The notes: generated by a model not told the origin, from the sequence alone. 64,000 nucleotides of DNA from Trichosphaerium sp. ATCC 40318 (GCA_038496445.1 JALMLS010000143.1:124001-188000); one strand, 5' to 3'. Counted from the stretch's first letter, positions 21,787 to 34,600 are shown. Made by a program: numbers and translations.

Positions 21787-22261
21787 CTGAAGGTAGATCA
21801 GTACGCTGATAATGCGGTTTTTAATAGTACCAGAAGCAAAATACCCAATAAAGGAGCATTAGCATGAAACCTTTGCAACAGTGACCCATTCTTGCTATTT
21901 AAATCGTAAACGACCTCTAACGTACAAATCAACTAAAAAAAATTTTCATCAGTTCACTGATCGTTTTTCAACGTCAGTCTTCACTGATTTCCGCATTTAA
22001 CCTAAAACACAATCAAGGACGAACCCATTGTTGGGTTGACCATTGTTAATTGGAGCTGTGTTTTGATTAATCCGTTTACATTAAAATCCGTCTTTTAGAG
22101 TCGTTTTCGATCACGTGATTTTTGTTGTATCTGCTTCTTGTGCAACTTTCAAAGCATACAATACACGTCTTCACATCAGTGAGTGAAAACACATTTGGCA
22201 GTAGGTACCGACGTCGTCTTTTCTTTGAAAGTCTAGTGGTATTTTTGAACAAGTTCTATCA

Positions 22262-23214
22262 ATGGGGAGCGCGTTAGGAAAACTGTTTGGGGGCGTCCAA
22301 ACTAGGTCCAGAATACTTTTGTTGGGTTTAGACGCTGCTGGTAAGGTAAAGTACTAGAGCCACGTTATTAGGTTAGCTAAATAGCCTTTTTTGTAGACAA
22401 CGATCTTGTACAAGCTTAAAGTGCGGGTTTTGGTTTTTGGATATATTTTTTTCACAAAACTTTAGCTAGGCGAGATTCTGACAACGATACCGACCATAGG
22501 ATTTAACGTTGAGTCCGTTAGATACAAAAACATTGACTTTATTGCTTGGGATACTAGTACGTGGTGAACTAATTTATTTCCGTTACTGACAAACAGTTAG
22601 GTAGCAGATCCAGTGCACGTGATTTTTTTTTTAGTGTATTGTCTAACTCAGGTTTAGCTTCGACCTTTGTGGAGGCACTGCTATGTACAACATGGTAAAA
22701 GTAGCGATGTTTAACTATCATACTTACTGGTATCAGGTGTGTCTGCAATAATTTACGTATGTGACTGCAATGATAAAGAGCGGTTGCCTGACCTAAAGGT
22801 ACAAATCGAAAAAAACACGGAATACTTCAAAGAAGAATTTAAAGATGTTCCAGTACTTGTATTTGCAAACAAGCAAGGTATGCAATTTTTTTACTACAAT
22901 AAAAAGAACTTATGGAGCCGCAAACAACAGATTTACCATTGGCAATGAGTGGTGACGAGGTATTTGTTTTACAAAAGCACTATGCTTTCAACCCTAATAG
23001 CATATTAGATTGGTAAAGTCTTAGACCTTGACCAAACAGTGTCTGGTGATTGGTTCATACAAGAATGCTCTGCTTTTAAAGGTGAAGGCCTATACGAAGT
23101 ATGTAGAGTGGAAAAAACACAATTAGTGAAAATGTTAACAAAATACAGGGTTTGGATTGGGTAAGCAATCAATTAAACAAATCACAGCAACAACTGAAGT
23201 CACAACACGCCTAA
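22262..23214 (+). CDS. ARF-like small GTPase
   Basis: ATG 22262. The product begins [11 protein letters not shown], with Gly2 positioned for N-myristoylation. GTPase motifs: P-loop GLDAAGK|TT split by an intron, [10 protein letters not shown] (G2), WDT...LRPLWRHCY (G3 region), ANKQDLP (G4), and an SAF-type G5 ([16 protein letters not shown]), ending QLKSQHA at 23214. ARF/ARL proteins recruit coats and tethers to Golgi and endosomal membranes. Introns are short; the exon joint between WDT and LRPLW (22555-22660) was not resolved, so the usual DxxGGQ switch II motif could not be shown; a mini-exon may lie there. About 180 residues, normal for the family. Confidence 0.88.
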
Positions 23215-23503
23215 TCACAGTGACAGTCAAATAGACCGAGTTGCTCCATTAAAGAGAAAAGTGTTAATGAGATTCGAATGTCGTTAATAAAGAATCAGAG
23301 AATAAGACAACATTGCTTTATATTGCTTTATAGTCAGCAAAACGAATATACAACGCACCGAAAGATCTAACAACCCTATAATAGGCTAATTTCAAGGTGT
23401 GCAGCACAATTCGTTTCGGGTTTTTCACATGTTTTATTTTTAATTCTCATGAATTGTACTTTCCAGAATAGAGCGAATACAACAAAGACAATAACAACCA
23501 ACA

Positions 23504-24118
23504 ATGAGTAAACCATCTGACGCTAAGCCTACTTTTGAAAAGACAGTTCAAGCTGCAAGGAAACATTATTTAAAAAGATTTGGCTTGAGCGCTTTACCAA
23601 AGGATTTAGACTTTATGATGTACCCTAAAACGCTGTTGTGTGCGGCAAATGGCGATGGTGAACTGGCACCAGCTGAACGTAACCACGTAATCGGTGTAGC
23701 AGCGTCTTTCATGGTTCCTGGTGCGTAAATGAAGATTAACATGCGTACTAGCTTTTTGTTCTTATGAAATTGTATAGACGCTGTGATAGACTTTCTGGAG
23801 ACCTATGAGGCGAATGACGATGTAGAAGAATTAATTAAAGACGTTGCGTCGGTTGAGGGCATGAGTCCTATTGGACCACTAATTTACCATGCGATACAAG
23901 CGTCCTATGCTGATGGCACTTTCCATGATGGTAATTGCAAATAGTGCTATGTTTTTCGATTTGACACAATTGTAGATGAGCGTGCTGTTGTTTATAAGAT
24001 TGGAGCGAAGCTTGGGCTTAAGAAGCAAGCAGTAGATGATATTATTAAGCTTGTAGAGGATGAGGAAGCCATCAGACAAAGGCGCATTAAACTCTTTTCA
24101 GCATGCTCTAAGAAATAA
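23504..24118 (+). CDS. TerB-like helical protein
   Basis: Three exons starting at ATG 23504 (MSKPSDAKPTFEKTV), with introns after MVPG and after FHDG. The product, about 165 residues, is all-helical: LCAANGDGELAPAERNHVIG and IYHAIQASYADGTFHDGDERA are two acidic Asp/Glu loops reminiscent of TerB/tellurite-resistance-type metal-binding helical bundles. It ends EEAIRQRRIKLFSACSKK. No signal peptide or TM. The identification is from pattern only; a generic helical protein is the alternative. Function in eukaryotes is not established. Confidence 0.55.
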
Positions 24119-24202
24119 GCTGCGCGGCGTAAATTGTAGAATAAAACAAACGTTGACTTTTATTAAACTAAAGTTTATGTAAATACTGTCAATAGCACCA
24201 CT

Positions 24203-26508
24203 ATGTCAGGTAAACCTCCATTGACGCGATCACAAAGTGTCGTAAACCGACCTGTAAGTAAAAATGGTTAACTTTTTCCAATCAACGCCCTCATGTCAAT
24301 ATTCGAGTTTTTTGCGCTTATTTACGCAATAACAACTTGTTAAATCATTAAATCGCTGAAACGAGCTTAGAAACCCAAAATGGAGAAACAAGAGGAGTCT
24401 CTGTCGCTAAAAGGTAAGAAATACGTGTCTAACTAAATATTAACGAGAGATAGTAATGCGGCTGTCCAAACCCAAGTTCAGGCTACGATTTCCTATCTCT
24501 GTTGAGCCACGTGAGTTGGCTGGGGAGTTGATGAACCAAAATGACGCAAAAAGCGCAAAAACCGTGGTAGGCGATGACGTCACGGCGTCATTTGGGTTGT
24601 CACAATATTTGGTGCTGCCAGAAACGTTCGGCGACATTTACCTTGGAGAGACATTTAGATGCTTCATTTCATTACACAACGACTCTTCAAGAGTTGTAAA
24701 GGACGTTTGCATCAAGGTATGGTCATTTAAACCTCTACTGGAACTACCACATCCACATTCAAAAACCGTTACAGTATTTGTAATGGTCAAAAATACTCAT
24801 TTGATTTGTTCAGGGCGAGTTACAGACAGCTTCAAAGCGATTTCCTCTGTTTGACAACTGGAAGGAGCCAGTTGAGCAATTTGCTGCTGGTGCTTCGTCA
24901 TCTTACACTATCGAACATAAAGTAGCTGAACGTGGCATACACATGTACGTACTTCATCTGCAATTATAAGTCTGAATGAAACTTTTTTTTGACTAAGTAA
25001 TTAAATAGATTAGTTTGTACAACACAATACACGCTACTACATGATGACGGGCGTCAAGAGAAAAGAACCTTTCAGAAATATTATAAATTCCAAGTCACAA
25101 CGCATTTTGCTCTAGAGACTAACGTCCACGCATTATCGGTATGTTACATGAACCACATACATGTATTATTATTGACAAATAATTCTTCTGACTTTTTTTT
25201 TTAGAATGGCTTTGTTGTAGCTGTTCATTTGTATAATACTGCCCAAGTACCACTATTAATATCATCAATTGAGCTCGATCCTGTAAAATATTATGATGTC
25301 ATTGATTTGAATCCTAAACACAAGGATATAATAGAGGAGGATAAAGTGTGGTACGAACATCTTTATTTTTTGCTCTTTTTTCAAGAAAAAGCAAAAGCAC
25401 TTTCGAAATCTAGAACGAAAAATATCTTCTGAACTTTGGCCTTTTTTTTTATCATTTCCTTACCGGAAAGTATCTTTTCGAGTTTTGTTAAATCGACCAA
25501 ACCAGTTTAAAAATTCTTTCTATAACTAATGGATACGGCCATACAACCATGAAAACTCCGTGTCTCTTTCCGAACCGCGAAGATAAGCATGGTATGGCCC
25601 TGCCAGTACTTGGGTCCGTGAGGACCAGGGAACGTAGGGTGCTGTATTCATTTTGCTTTTTTTTGTTCTCTATTGTTGTAGACTCATTATTTGTTAGTAT
25701 TGACTGGCAGAATATGATGTATATTAATGCTAGAGCTTACAGACAATTTCTTTTCAAGCTTACATTCAAAGATGCAACAGATCCTCAAGTCAAAGTGAGC
25801 TTTTGTCTTTAAATGTTTTTCACAATTGACATCTTTTTAAGAAAGCTGCTGTACTAGGTAAGTTAAGGATAGGCTGGAGTTCAGCAATGGGTGAGAATGG
25901 TATGCAAGAAGAGACGCTTCATCAAGTTGTACGCCTTGTATTTGTTGTTTTCGACCAAGTTTGGATTGTTTTCAATTTTGAGCATTTTTTTTGGTTTGTT
26001 TGTTGCTTATTGCCTTGTATTTTATAGCTTCCATATCATCGTATGGTGTCATTGCTTGTTAGTGATATTACAGGGGATGTTAAAGTAGATGTTCCATTTT
26101 CTGCAAAATTTTCAATTGTCAACAAAACAAAGTCGAAAATACGGCCCTTGATTGAATTTTCAGCACGTCTATCACAAATAAAAATTATAGGACTGTCTGG
26201 AAAGGTACACGAAGCATAAAATTTGTTCACGTGGAAGCAAGAATAGTTCGACAAAAACAGTTGCTTTTCAGTTGTTTTTTTCGAAGCATTTTTGTTGATA
26301 TTTTCTCCTCATCGATGTGCTCCTTCTGACCTTGTTTTTCCCTTTGTAGGTTCTTTCAGAGATTTCGCCTGGTAAATCTGGTAGCATTACACTAAAAATG
26401 ATTGCATTGAAGACAGGGATACAAACATTATCTGGCATCAGTATAAAAGATAAAAACTCAACAAATGTTCACAAGTTTACAAACATTTTGCAAATACTAG
26501 TTGCCTAG
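24203..26508 (+). CDS. Trafficking protein particle complex subunit 13
   Basis: Multi-exon gene from ATG 24203 (MSGKPPLTRSQSVVNRP) to TAG 26506-26508. Family landmarks: RLSKPKFRLRFPI, LSQYLVLPETFGDIYLGETF, CFISLHNDS, the GELQTASKRFPLFDNW-like segment, LVCTTQY, FQVTTHFALETNVHAL, NGFVVAVHLYNTAQVPLLI and SSIELDP. These match TRAPPC13, a peripheral TRAPPIII-type tethering subunit working in ER-Golgi and autophagy traffic. The protein is a string of Ig-like beta-sandwiches. Most introns are 40-100 nt with T-rich 3' ends. The C-terminal exon (DKNSTNVHKFTNILQILVA) is divergent. Confidence 0.85.
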
Positions 26509-27059
26509 CTAGTATAATGACGTTCACTTTTGGAAATACCAAGCAACGTTACTTCACAGACTGTAACCAAACCAAAAAACATTGTAAGACTAAAAAAAAC
26601 CTTTACTTTTCAGTACAACTCTGGCTTTTTTTTCAGTCACTACATGCTTTTTGTTATCCAAACTGCTCTCATATATTTTAAAATGCATATTTCTATACAT
26701 AGAGTGGTTGGAAGCAATATATTGAGTTAAGATATCTACATTTTAGCGGATCCAGGTCGTATTAGCTTGTGCCAGTGGTGACGTTTTTTTTTGACAATTT
26801 GAGCCAATCTTTTTAGGCCGTGTCACGTGATCTTTTTTTTTTCTGTCTCAAACCACTTTTTATTACTTTCCACGCGTAGAAATAGTCAGAACTTGAGGTA
26901 CAACATATTTTTCCTTAATTTTGTGTATCCTTTTGGAACATCTAAGTATGAGTTTCTTGGTATTCCTTTAAACACCAGGTTGCGTTAGTCAAAAAAGAGT
27001 CAAAAGTCTCTGAGATACTTTCTTTTTGAAGAAAATTTTATATTTTTAAAATACTCACA
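26509..27059. other. Intergenic, nothing recognised
   Basis: An open frame at 26530-26730 has no recognisable protein character and low-complexity composition. One CACGTGATC at about 26822 lies upstream of the U-box gene. Confidence 0.35.
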
Positions 27060-28510
27060 ATGGCGGAAGCTACTACTACCAATGAAAGCCCGTCTGATAT
27101 AGAATGCTTCGTGTGTCCTATATTAATGACGGTAATGGAGTCACCAGTGATAACACCATCAGGAAAGTCATATGAGCGTCGGGGGATAGAAGACTGGCTA
27201 AAAGACCACAATACGGATCCTCTAACTCGTCAACCGCTTAAAAAGGATGATTTGATCCCAAACCTTAATCTACGAGATGCAATAGCCACGTGGAAGTTAT
27301 TAGACATGGAATGGAAGCAAAAATCAATCAAGCTCGGAGAGATGTTAAAAAAACGACAGAAGGAAGTTACCAGCAAAAAGAAGCTACAGCCAACAGACAA
27401 TTACCTGCAGTTCAGAACGCTCGTTAATCTGGCAAAGGAGGGTCGTCGTACTGAGCATAAATTCGAACGTTTGAAGGAGCAAATTCCAACCCGAATCACA
27501 GGGTCGCTGAGGTCAAGTATCGAAGCTGCTTTGTTAGCAATAACTCGAAATGACGGAGAACTTGCCACATCCATTTTGGAGCCACTTGTGAAGGATGTAC
27601 GGAGGTTTTAGTTTTTACCACCTTTTCGTAATAACCTATGTATAGATGCCAGATGATGATTGGCTCAGAGTAAAGCTAGGACTTGGTTACCAAAAGATTG
27701 GAAGCAGAACTTTTGATACAACATTCTTAGAAAAAGCTATCGAGGAATTCACTAAAGCTGTCGAGACCAACAAGTCCAACGCTGAGGCACATGATAGATG
27801 GGGTTGGACTCTTAGTAGATTTGTACGAATACGTGGGGCAGACAATAGCGGAAGTATGTCAAAGGAAGCTATTGAACACTACAAAGCGGCATTGAGAATT
27901 GATCCGGAACATGAAGAAGCACTGTTTCATTATGGCGTCGGTTTGAGGGATATCAAAAAAACACGTGAAGCAGTAGCTATATTCAAGCGAGTCACAAAGA
28001 AACAAATGTTTAGAGCTGATGCTTATAAACATCTTGGGCAGATGGCAAAGCATGATAAGGACTATGAACAGGCAATATCATACTTCGATGAGGCTATTAA
28101 CGCTGAACCTGAGTGTGAGATATACCATTTTATGAAAGGAAAGTGTTACTTGGATTGGACACGTGTTATGGATAAAAACTCTAAGAAGCAATACCTATTT
28201 CGAAATGCAAAAGATTGCTTTGAGAAGAGTATGAAACTTAATAGCAGGTAAAGTGTCAACAGTTTTCAAATACTCACAAGTTGTGAAAATCGTTATTTTT
28301 CTTGTTTTTTTCCTTCACTGACAGTTTTGCAATAGTTACCATGAACCTTATGTCGACTATGGGTTTTGTCTCACCAAAATTGGTCCACAGAACTATGACA
28401 AAGCGAGAGAATACTACGAAAGAGCTTTAAAAATTGATCCCATGAACAAACGTGCTCTACGCTCCCTCAAATGGTTAGATAATCGACGCCCAAGGAGCTG
28501 CCGATACTAA
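27060..28510 (+). CDS. U-box E3 ubiquitin ligase with TPR repeats
   Basis: Three exons: 27060-27596, 27646-28247 and 28336-28510; the first intron is 49 nt (gtacgg...tatag), and removing it joins two apparently separate ORFs in phase (LVKD|MPDDDW). N-terminal U-box about residues 14-80: FVCPILMTVMESPVITPSGKSYER, IEDWLKDHNTDPLTRQPL, NLNLRDAIATWK. After a coiled, basic linker the C-terminal half is 5-6 TPR units (AEAHDRWGWTLSR, EHEEALFHYGVGL, ADAYKHLGQMAKHDKDYEQAISYFDEA, YDKAREYYERALKIDPMNKRAL). The U-box would recruit E2; the TPRs would bind a client or chaperone. CHIP has the opposite order (TPR then U-box), so this is not a CHIP orthologue. Confidence 0.9.
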
Positions 28511-29166
28511 TAAACAAGGAACTCCTTACACTTCAAGTATAAACTGCCGTTATAACAGCATGGCTGTTTAGAGACCTTGTTACCTAGAATAAAAGCTAAT
28601 CGTCATTTTTCTTCAGCGTATTTGCCAAAAAAGCAGTAATTCTCAGTGAACCTTTTCGTCAAGTTTTCACGTGGGTAAATTAAACAAAGGGACAATGGGC
28701 TGGATGAGAAACGCGTTTTAGACAGTTTACGAATAAATGCGTTCTAACTTAGAGATTCCTCTATTTCCTGTTTACTACCACGTGATCTATTACAACTACC
28801 AAAATTTACTAGGGTACCGTCACCTGTCGTACAATTTGTAGTTTCATGAACTACGAAAATTGTACATGACGCCATTTGTAGAATCAGTTAAAAGGGTATA
28901 GGTAGCGAAGGCGTCTCCAAAGCAACCATACGAACAGGGAGTTGTGGTAGCCCGGCTAAATATTATACCTAGTGCACGACCAATTTGTGCTGTTCATTGA
29001 AAGGATTTTTGTCAATTACTGTTACACCAACGTGAGCTGAGCTACATCACTTGATTATGTAACTCAGTGTTTATAATTTTCGTTCGTATATACGTGTAAT
29101 GGCGCAATATAGTAGTTCACAATTCATTGCTTGATGTGATATCAAACAAAAAAATATTAAACAAGG
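28511..29166. other. Intergenic, nothing recognised
   Basis: No ORF or RNA gene supported. Two CACGTG hexamers (about 28667 and 28779). The short sequence around 28838-28870 contains an imperfect inverted repeat (acaatttgtagtttcatgaa / ctacgaaaattgt) that could form a small hairpin. Confidence 0.3.
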
Positions 29167-29541
29167 ATGGCAACGAAAACAAGGAACGCAAATCCAATGA
29201 GAAAACACGTCTGCAGATGGCGATGCAAGAAGTTTATTGCCTCAAGAAACACGGCCAATTTTTCCCTTCACTCAACTTTCCATATTGCCGCAACGTGGTC
29301 GCACAACAATGTAGAAGATTTCGAAGTGAAAAAGAATAAGAAAACTTCAAAAACTGCAGAATCAAACCCGTCTTTATTGTCAAGTGGCATTAAGAAGCGA
29401 AGGACGCAAGGGCAACGTAAAGCACAACCGACTACAGCACATCTTTATTTCTCCTTTCCGAAGGGAAATATTATTCAAAGCCTACAGCCCAAAACACGGA
29501 GAACATTGTCAAAGATGGACATGTTGTTCCTAATGAACTAG
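29167..29541 (+). CDS. Small basic hypothetical protein
   Basis: 124 residues from ATG 29167. Strongly basic N-terminus (MATKTRNANPMRKHVCRWRC), a central KKNKKTSKTAES and KKRRTQGQRKAQ, little acidic content. Looks like a nuclear or nucleic-acid-binding small protein, but no domain is recognised. No intron needed. Could be a chance ORF, although its length and single frame with ATG favour a gene. Confidence 0.35.
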   Translation: MATKTRNANPMRKHVCRWRCKKFIASRNTANFSLHSTFHIAATWSHNNVEDFEVKKNKKTSKTAESNPSLLSSGIKKRRTQGQRKAQPTTAHLYFSFPKGNIIQSLQPKTRRTLSKMDMLFLMN

Positions 29542-29826
29542 AAAAGAAAGAAACAAAGAAATATCTTGTACAATAATAAAAGTTATTTATACACGTGTGG
29601 GCCTCTCTATCTTGCAACATTCTTTACCCATGCGTTGGTTGTTAACATAACGATCATCTTAATAATTTTGGGTACTCTAAACTTCAATCACTGCTAACAC
29701 GATATTAATACTAGGGTAAAGCTAGAACGTGTTTCGGACTATAACCTTATTTATTGATTACTAGCCTCCTACTGAGCGCCATGGATGTATTCTCAATATG
29801 TTCAGCACTAGGGCTACCATGTTTGA

Positions 29827-30072
29827 AGCTACAGTGATGCAAGTGCCGGCACATGCTTTATTCCTTTTGGCACCAAAAGCAAAATTAAGTCGAAACTGCT
29901 TGCTTTGTTATGCGCCAGATGTGGCACTCTCGGCAGATACCAAGAGTTAAACGAACTATGTATCTCAGAAAGTGCATATTTTTTTGTAAACAAAATCTTG
30001 AAAGAACTACCAGAAGTTGAAGATCTGACAAATAAACACAAAAACAGCAAAAAGTTGTACAAACTTGAATGA
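29827..30072 (+). CDS. Partial exon with Cys motif, gene start unresolved
   Basis: An open frame without ATG, ending at TGA 30070-30072, reads TCFIPFGTKSKIKSKLLA then LLCARCGTLGRYQELNELC and a charged helix (KILKELPEVEDLTNKHKNSK). The composition is protein-like and an AG precedes it (about 29826), so it may be the last exon of a small gene. The CARCG pair suggests a zinc ribbon half-site. Its stop is only 80 nt before the F-box ATG at 30152. Speculative. Confidence 0.25.
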   Translation, partial: SYSDASAGTCFIPFGTKSKIKSKLLALLCARCGTLGRYQELNELCISESAYFFVNKILKELPEVEDLTNKHKNSKKLYKLE

Positions 30073-30151
30073 TAAGTACAATAGAAGTCACGTGTGGGAG
30101 GTTTTTTGGTCAAAAACAGTCACCGAAAAGTCTGTAGAAAACTACACAGAA

Positions 30152-31108
30152 ATGGCATCGAAGCGTACTCCTCCTTCTCCGGAATGTACTTACAGCGCAA
30201 AGTTATTTTCACTGCCTCTCGAGATACTCTCAAATATTATTGTGAGTAACAACCTCTCGTGGCAAGATTTAGCTTCACTACAACAATCAAACCACTTTCT
30301 AAACGAAATGATTCGAACCGACGAAGAATACATCTACAAACGGTTGTACCATCAGAAATGGGGTACCGACGCCGAAAAAATAGAGACTCTAGTCCACGAC
30401 ATAATAGAGGAGAAGCTTAAGAAAAATTTATACGATGGATACTCGCCACTGACAACGACTTTCAAAATGCCACCGACTTCGTATAATGTTGATGCTAGCA
30501 CGTGGAAAGAGAAGTATAAAAATAGACTTGTTCCTAATATTGTATCAGAGCTGACTAGCGATAAGACAAATATTCATAAAGGAGAGACAGTAACATTCAA
30601 GCTCGTACTTGAGAATATTGGTAAAAATGAAGAAACTATTTTTCTTGGTCACGGTGTTAGTATTGATGAATGTTCTGTTATTGAAGGCGGAAGTGCTTTA
30701 TATATATGGAAACCTACTGTCAGTGATCCACGTAGTTATCTCAATAACAAAAAGGATTTTTTTGGAACAAGTTACTGTTTGCCTAATACAAGAATGCAAG
30801 ATTTTTCAGCCATTTTGAAGCCAGGAGAAAAAAAAAAGTTTGAAATACCTTTCTTGTTTAATATTGCCAAAGCACCCATACAACTGGCTTGTATGCCTTT
30901 AAATAGGAATACGGGTATCTTTTCTCTTCAAGGAAAAGATTATCACACTCATGTTGCAGATGCTAACACACCTGATGTGTTTCCACTTCAAGTATTTTTT
31001 CAGGTAAAAACCTATAAAGCAAGGTACATTATGGCCTATGAAGAAGTTTATGGACACTCTGCGTTGATACATAGCAACATTGTAAATCTTAAAATGTACA
31101 AGTCATAA
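30152..31108 (+). CDS. F-box protein with C-terminal beta-sandwich-like region
   Basis: ATG 30152 chosen because the frame upstream lacks another ATG. 318 residues, no intron. F-box at about residues 15-60: LFSLPLEILSNIIVSNNLSWQDLASLQQ...FLNEMI, then YIYKRLYHQKWG. After a helical linker, residues about 125-315 look like a beta-sandwich (NIHKGETVTFKLVLENIGKN, ILKPG-EKKKFEIPFLFNI, PLQVFFQVKTYKARYIMA), perhaps a substrate- or ligand-binding module. Expected to be an SCF ubiquitin ligase receptor. The absence of introns contrasts with its neighbours and with the intron-bearing U-box gene, and is shared with the two other F-box genes of this window. Confidence 0.7.
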   Translation: MASKRTPPSPECTYSAKLFSLPLEILSNIIVSNNLSWQDLASLQQSNHFLNEMIRTDEEYIYKRLYHQKWGTDAEKIETLVHDIIEEKLKKNLYDGYSPLTTTFKMPPTSYNVDASTWKEKYKNRLVPNIVSELTSDKTNIHKGETVTFKLVLENIGKNEETIFLGHGVSIDECSVIEGGSALYIWKPTVSDPRSYLNNKKDFFGTSYCLPNTRMQDFSAILKPGEKKKFEIPFLFNIAKAPIQLACMPLNRNTGIFSLQGKDYHTHVADANTPDVFPLQVFFQVKTYKARYIMAYEEVYGHSALIHSNIVNLKMYKS

Positions 31109-31629
31109 ATAGATTACATTTTTAAGGGGCGTTATTTTGTATACGTGTACCTTAACAACATATTGTGATGTAAAACTTAATAAAGAATTTTCTTGTGATA
31201 CTTTGCTAGCCATTGTCACTGTTTTTTAGCTGTTTTTTACCGGCGCACGCAATTATCGAACAGGTCTGATGGTATAGAATCGGGGTAAGGCGTGAAGAAT
31301 AAGACACGTATATTTTCAATGTAGTCAATGATTGGTTTCTGAATACAATTGGGTCTTCGGCTTAGCACAGCAATTCAGCGGGTTGTTTTGCACTTGAAAC
31401 AGTTTTATCCATACTGGATATCTAATGAAACAGCTGATGTTAAGTAGTAATGTCCGTACTGCAGTGATAAAGGTCTTTATTATTGTTATTACAAGTTGGA
31501 GTTAGAAGCATCTGTGAAGCTTGAACTAACACCTGTATTCTTAGAAAAGAATGATTTAGCATTAAGAATAGCTCCAAAAGTTGTTTTATGTAAGAATAAA
31601 ACATTTATTGTGATGACTAGCAAAGCACA

Positions 31630-34600
31630 TTAGCCTGGGTTCAACAAATAAAGAATGAACAAATGACGTACATGCACCAAGGTTAATGAGTGAAGCTATG
31701 ATTGCAAACATTGCAAATCTTTCTATGCTTGCAACTGCAACAGCGAAACATAGGCATGCAAAGAAAGTGACGTTGTATACAACAAAGAAAATAACACGTG
31801 ATTCATTAAAAACCTTAATTGGTATCTTTCTTATTCTAAAAGCCAAAATACTGCAAGTCAAAAGCAACAATCCCTTAGTACACGAGTTAGATTTAATCCA
31901 AGTGTCGTCTTTTAAACTAACTGACGTACGTTTGCAGCAGCAATGATATTTCTGATAATCAAAAATCCCGTAGTTGTAGAGCACTTGTAATAGTTATTGC
32001 TAATTCTTATTGAGTCAATAACAACGAGAGTTTGTTTTGATTGGTGAACAATTGTCTATGAACTAACATCAGAGAGAACGCACATACGATAATACTAAGC
32101 TACGTACAAGAACAGAAAGACATATAATATGACAACCGACAATGATAGCGACCCACATGAAAACAACAGTACCAGATATTTTAAAGACATCTGTTGACTT
32201 GTTCGAAAACAATCTTTCCAACCGAAGTGTCTTTGCAAAAATAGGTCTGTGGAGAACCAGTAAGTACTCAATTAACAACTAGTTTTAAAGTTATACACAT
32301 ACGCAAACAGAAGTAGAAACCCGATGTCAAGAATCCAAGGTTGAATGACACATGATGCATCAGTAAAAACATTTGGCATTAAGGTGAAGACACTTCCAGC
32401 AAGGATACAAGCGCCCAACAAACTAATTCCCATGAACACAGGGGAAGATGCCTATCCAGTAGTTATGCATGAGTGGCGGGGTATGTTATTCTAGTACCTT
32501 TACGGCCCGTTGCTTGATGTTGAGAACCAAGAATATAGCCCAACCGATGTACACCACAATAAAGAGGCAAGACATTACAGTAACGGCAAGTTCTGTCCAA
32601 TGACCTTGAGATACATTCAATATTTGGCTTATTCAATCCGTATCAAGTCCGTACCATATTGAGGATCAAAGATACGTTCTTTCCATGTAGGCATTGGATA
32701 GATTAAGTCCTTGTTTTGAGTGTCACTTGGTCCTAATTACAACTAACTGAGCAAGAACGGTGCTACTAAAAGTCTTACCAACAATTTCGAGAGCACCACG
32801 TGTTTGGATTTGTACATGCAACCAGTCTTTCTGTTGTTCTCTTGTAGAACTCCAAGAGTACAATCCGTTAAGTGTATCAAGCTTTGTTCTTAGTATGATA
32901 TCATAGAGAATGTCATCAACCTTTGGAAAAAAGTAAGAAAAAAGTTACATTTGCAAACCACTTACACTTTGGACATCACATCCAGTGCTATTAGAAGTTG
33001 TAACCAGTTTATTGTCAGAATTCATCTATAGCAATGCGTTAAGTAGAATGGGTGAAAAATCGTGTTCACTGTACCATGAGGTTCGTTGGATTGTTGGCAA
33101 TAGCAGTTTTTACTGCGTTGTAGATTACAGAGTATAGACCAGCGAAACTTGCTGTGAAAAGTGAAAAGTCTACCTCACCTGCATCTCTGAGACGTTCCCT
33201 GAAGTTACTCCAGTTACCAAAGGTGCCAGGAGGGTAAGTAATATCATCATTGTGCTGTAAACAAAAGGTAAGAAAAGGCGAAGGAAGTGGAGAAACAAAA
33301 ACTTACTTGTGCGACAGAGCTCGTGTAATGGTACAAACTTTGATCAAAGACATCCGTGAACAATGATATAGCCTCACCAATGGCAAGATATCTAGGCGTA
33401 TAATCGTCTTCTTTGAGAGTTTCAAGAACTTGACCAGCACTGTCAAGCAACAAATGACAAAAGAACCTAAAACTCAAAGTAAGAATGAAGATAATGTATC
33501 CTTTGGAAAACTCACCATGCGTCAGGATCTAGAGCAGCTGCTGCACGTGCATTAGCTGAATGATTTCTTTTAACTTCTTCAGGGAAATCACGGTGATCTT
33601 GAGCAGAACCAGCTGGTGAAGCCTGAGCTGGACCTAGAGTAGACACATTAGTACAATATATCAAATCAGGAAAACTGATCAATTTTGCGTTCATGCGACG
33701 TACTGTCCATCATAATATACTCTCCTACAACTTCCATACCAGCTAAACGTAATGCCAATCTAAACTCGGCGTTCTTACATCTACAGAAGGATTTTTCGTT
33801 AGATTACTTTGTGAGAAACAAAAAAGGCTGTCCAATCCATACCTTGGACTGAGAAAATCACGAGGACTTCCGCTATAAAATAAAGCAACAGTTTTCGCTC
33901 CAGCAACACGTAAACTTTGTATAGCAGTTTTATGAGAGTTATCAGTACTAGGACCTGCGCTAAGAGCGTAACTAGAGCTCTTTGCAAATACATTAAAAAG
34001 ATTACCAATCGACACTGTAAAAAACAGAATTAGACAACAGCACAAACGACATAGTGATCTATGAGCGACCTTACAAATTCGGAAAAAAAGATAAAAAAGA
34101 AATCAATAAAAAACTCGGTCTCACTCTCAAACGACTCGGAAACGTACGCAATAGCCTCTTGCGGCTATCAGCTGAAGCAATAGTCTGAAAGGTAGCTACA
34201 AAACTGCTCGGGTTGACCACAATTGTTGTTTTTGGGTCATCGAATAGCTCTTCGTAAATGCCTGCAACAATAGTGCTGTTTTCTGTCAAATCCTGGCGTG
34301 CATCGAAATGAAATCCTATTTTTTCTCCATTGAGGTCAAGATATAGGTCTTCCTCTTCAATTATCTGTTCTATTAGGTCTATTGTACGTCTACACTGGTT
34401 TAGAATACAAACAAGCCAAAAAAAGACGTCAAAACTTCGCGCAAAGTACCGAAGTTCCTCGGTACGTACAATATCGGTAGAGTGTTTATTTCAAACAGAG
34501 TAGCACTTAGCACAGTGCCTATAAACATTTAACGTTAGAATACGCGTTTTTGAACGAGATTCGACGACAAAAAAGGTGCAAGCGTACCTATTGTTATATT

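Noticed and set aside
26530-26730. Small plus-strand ORF between TRAPPC13 and U-box genes
   Set aside because: No ATG-supported protein character, Phe/Tyr-rich AT-driven composition.
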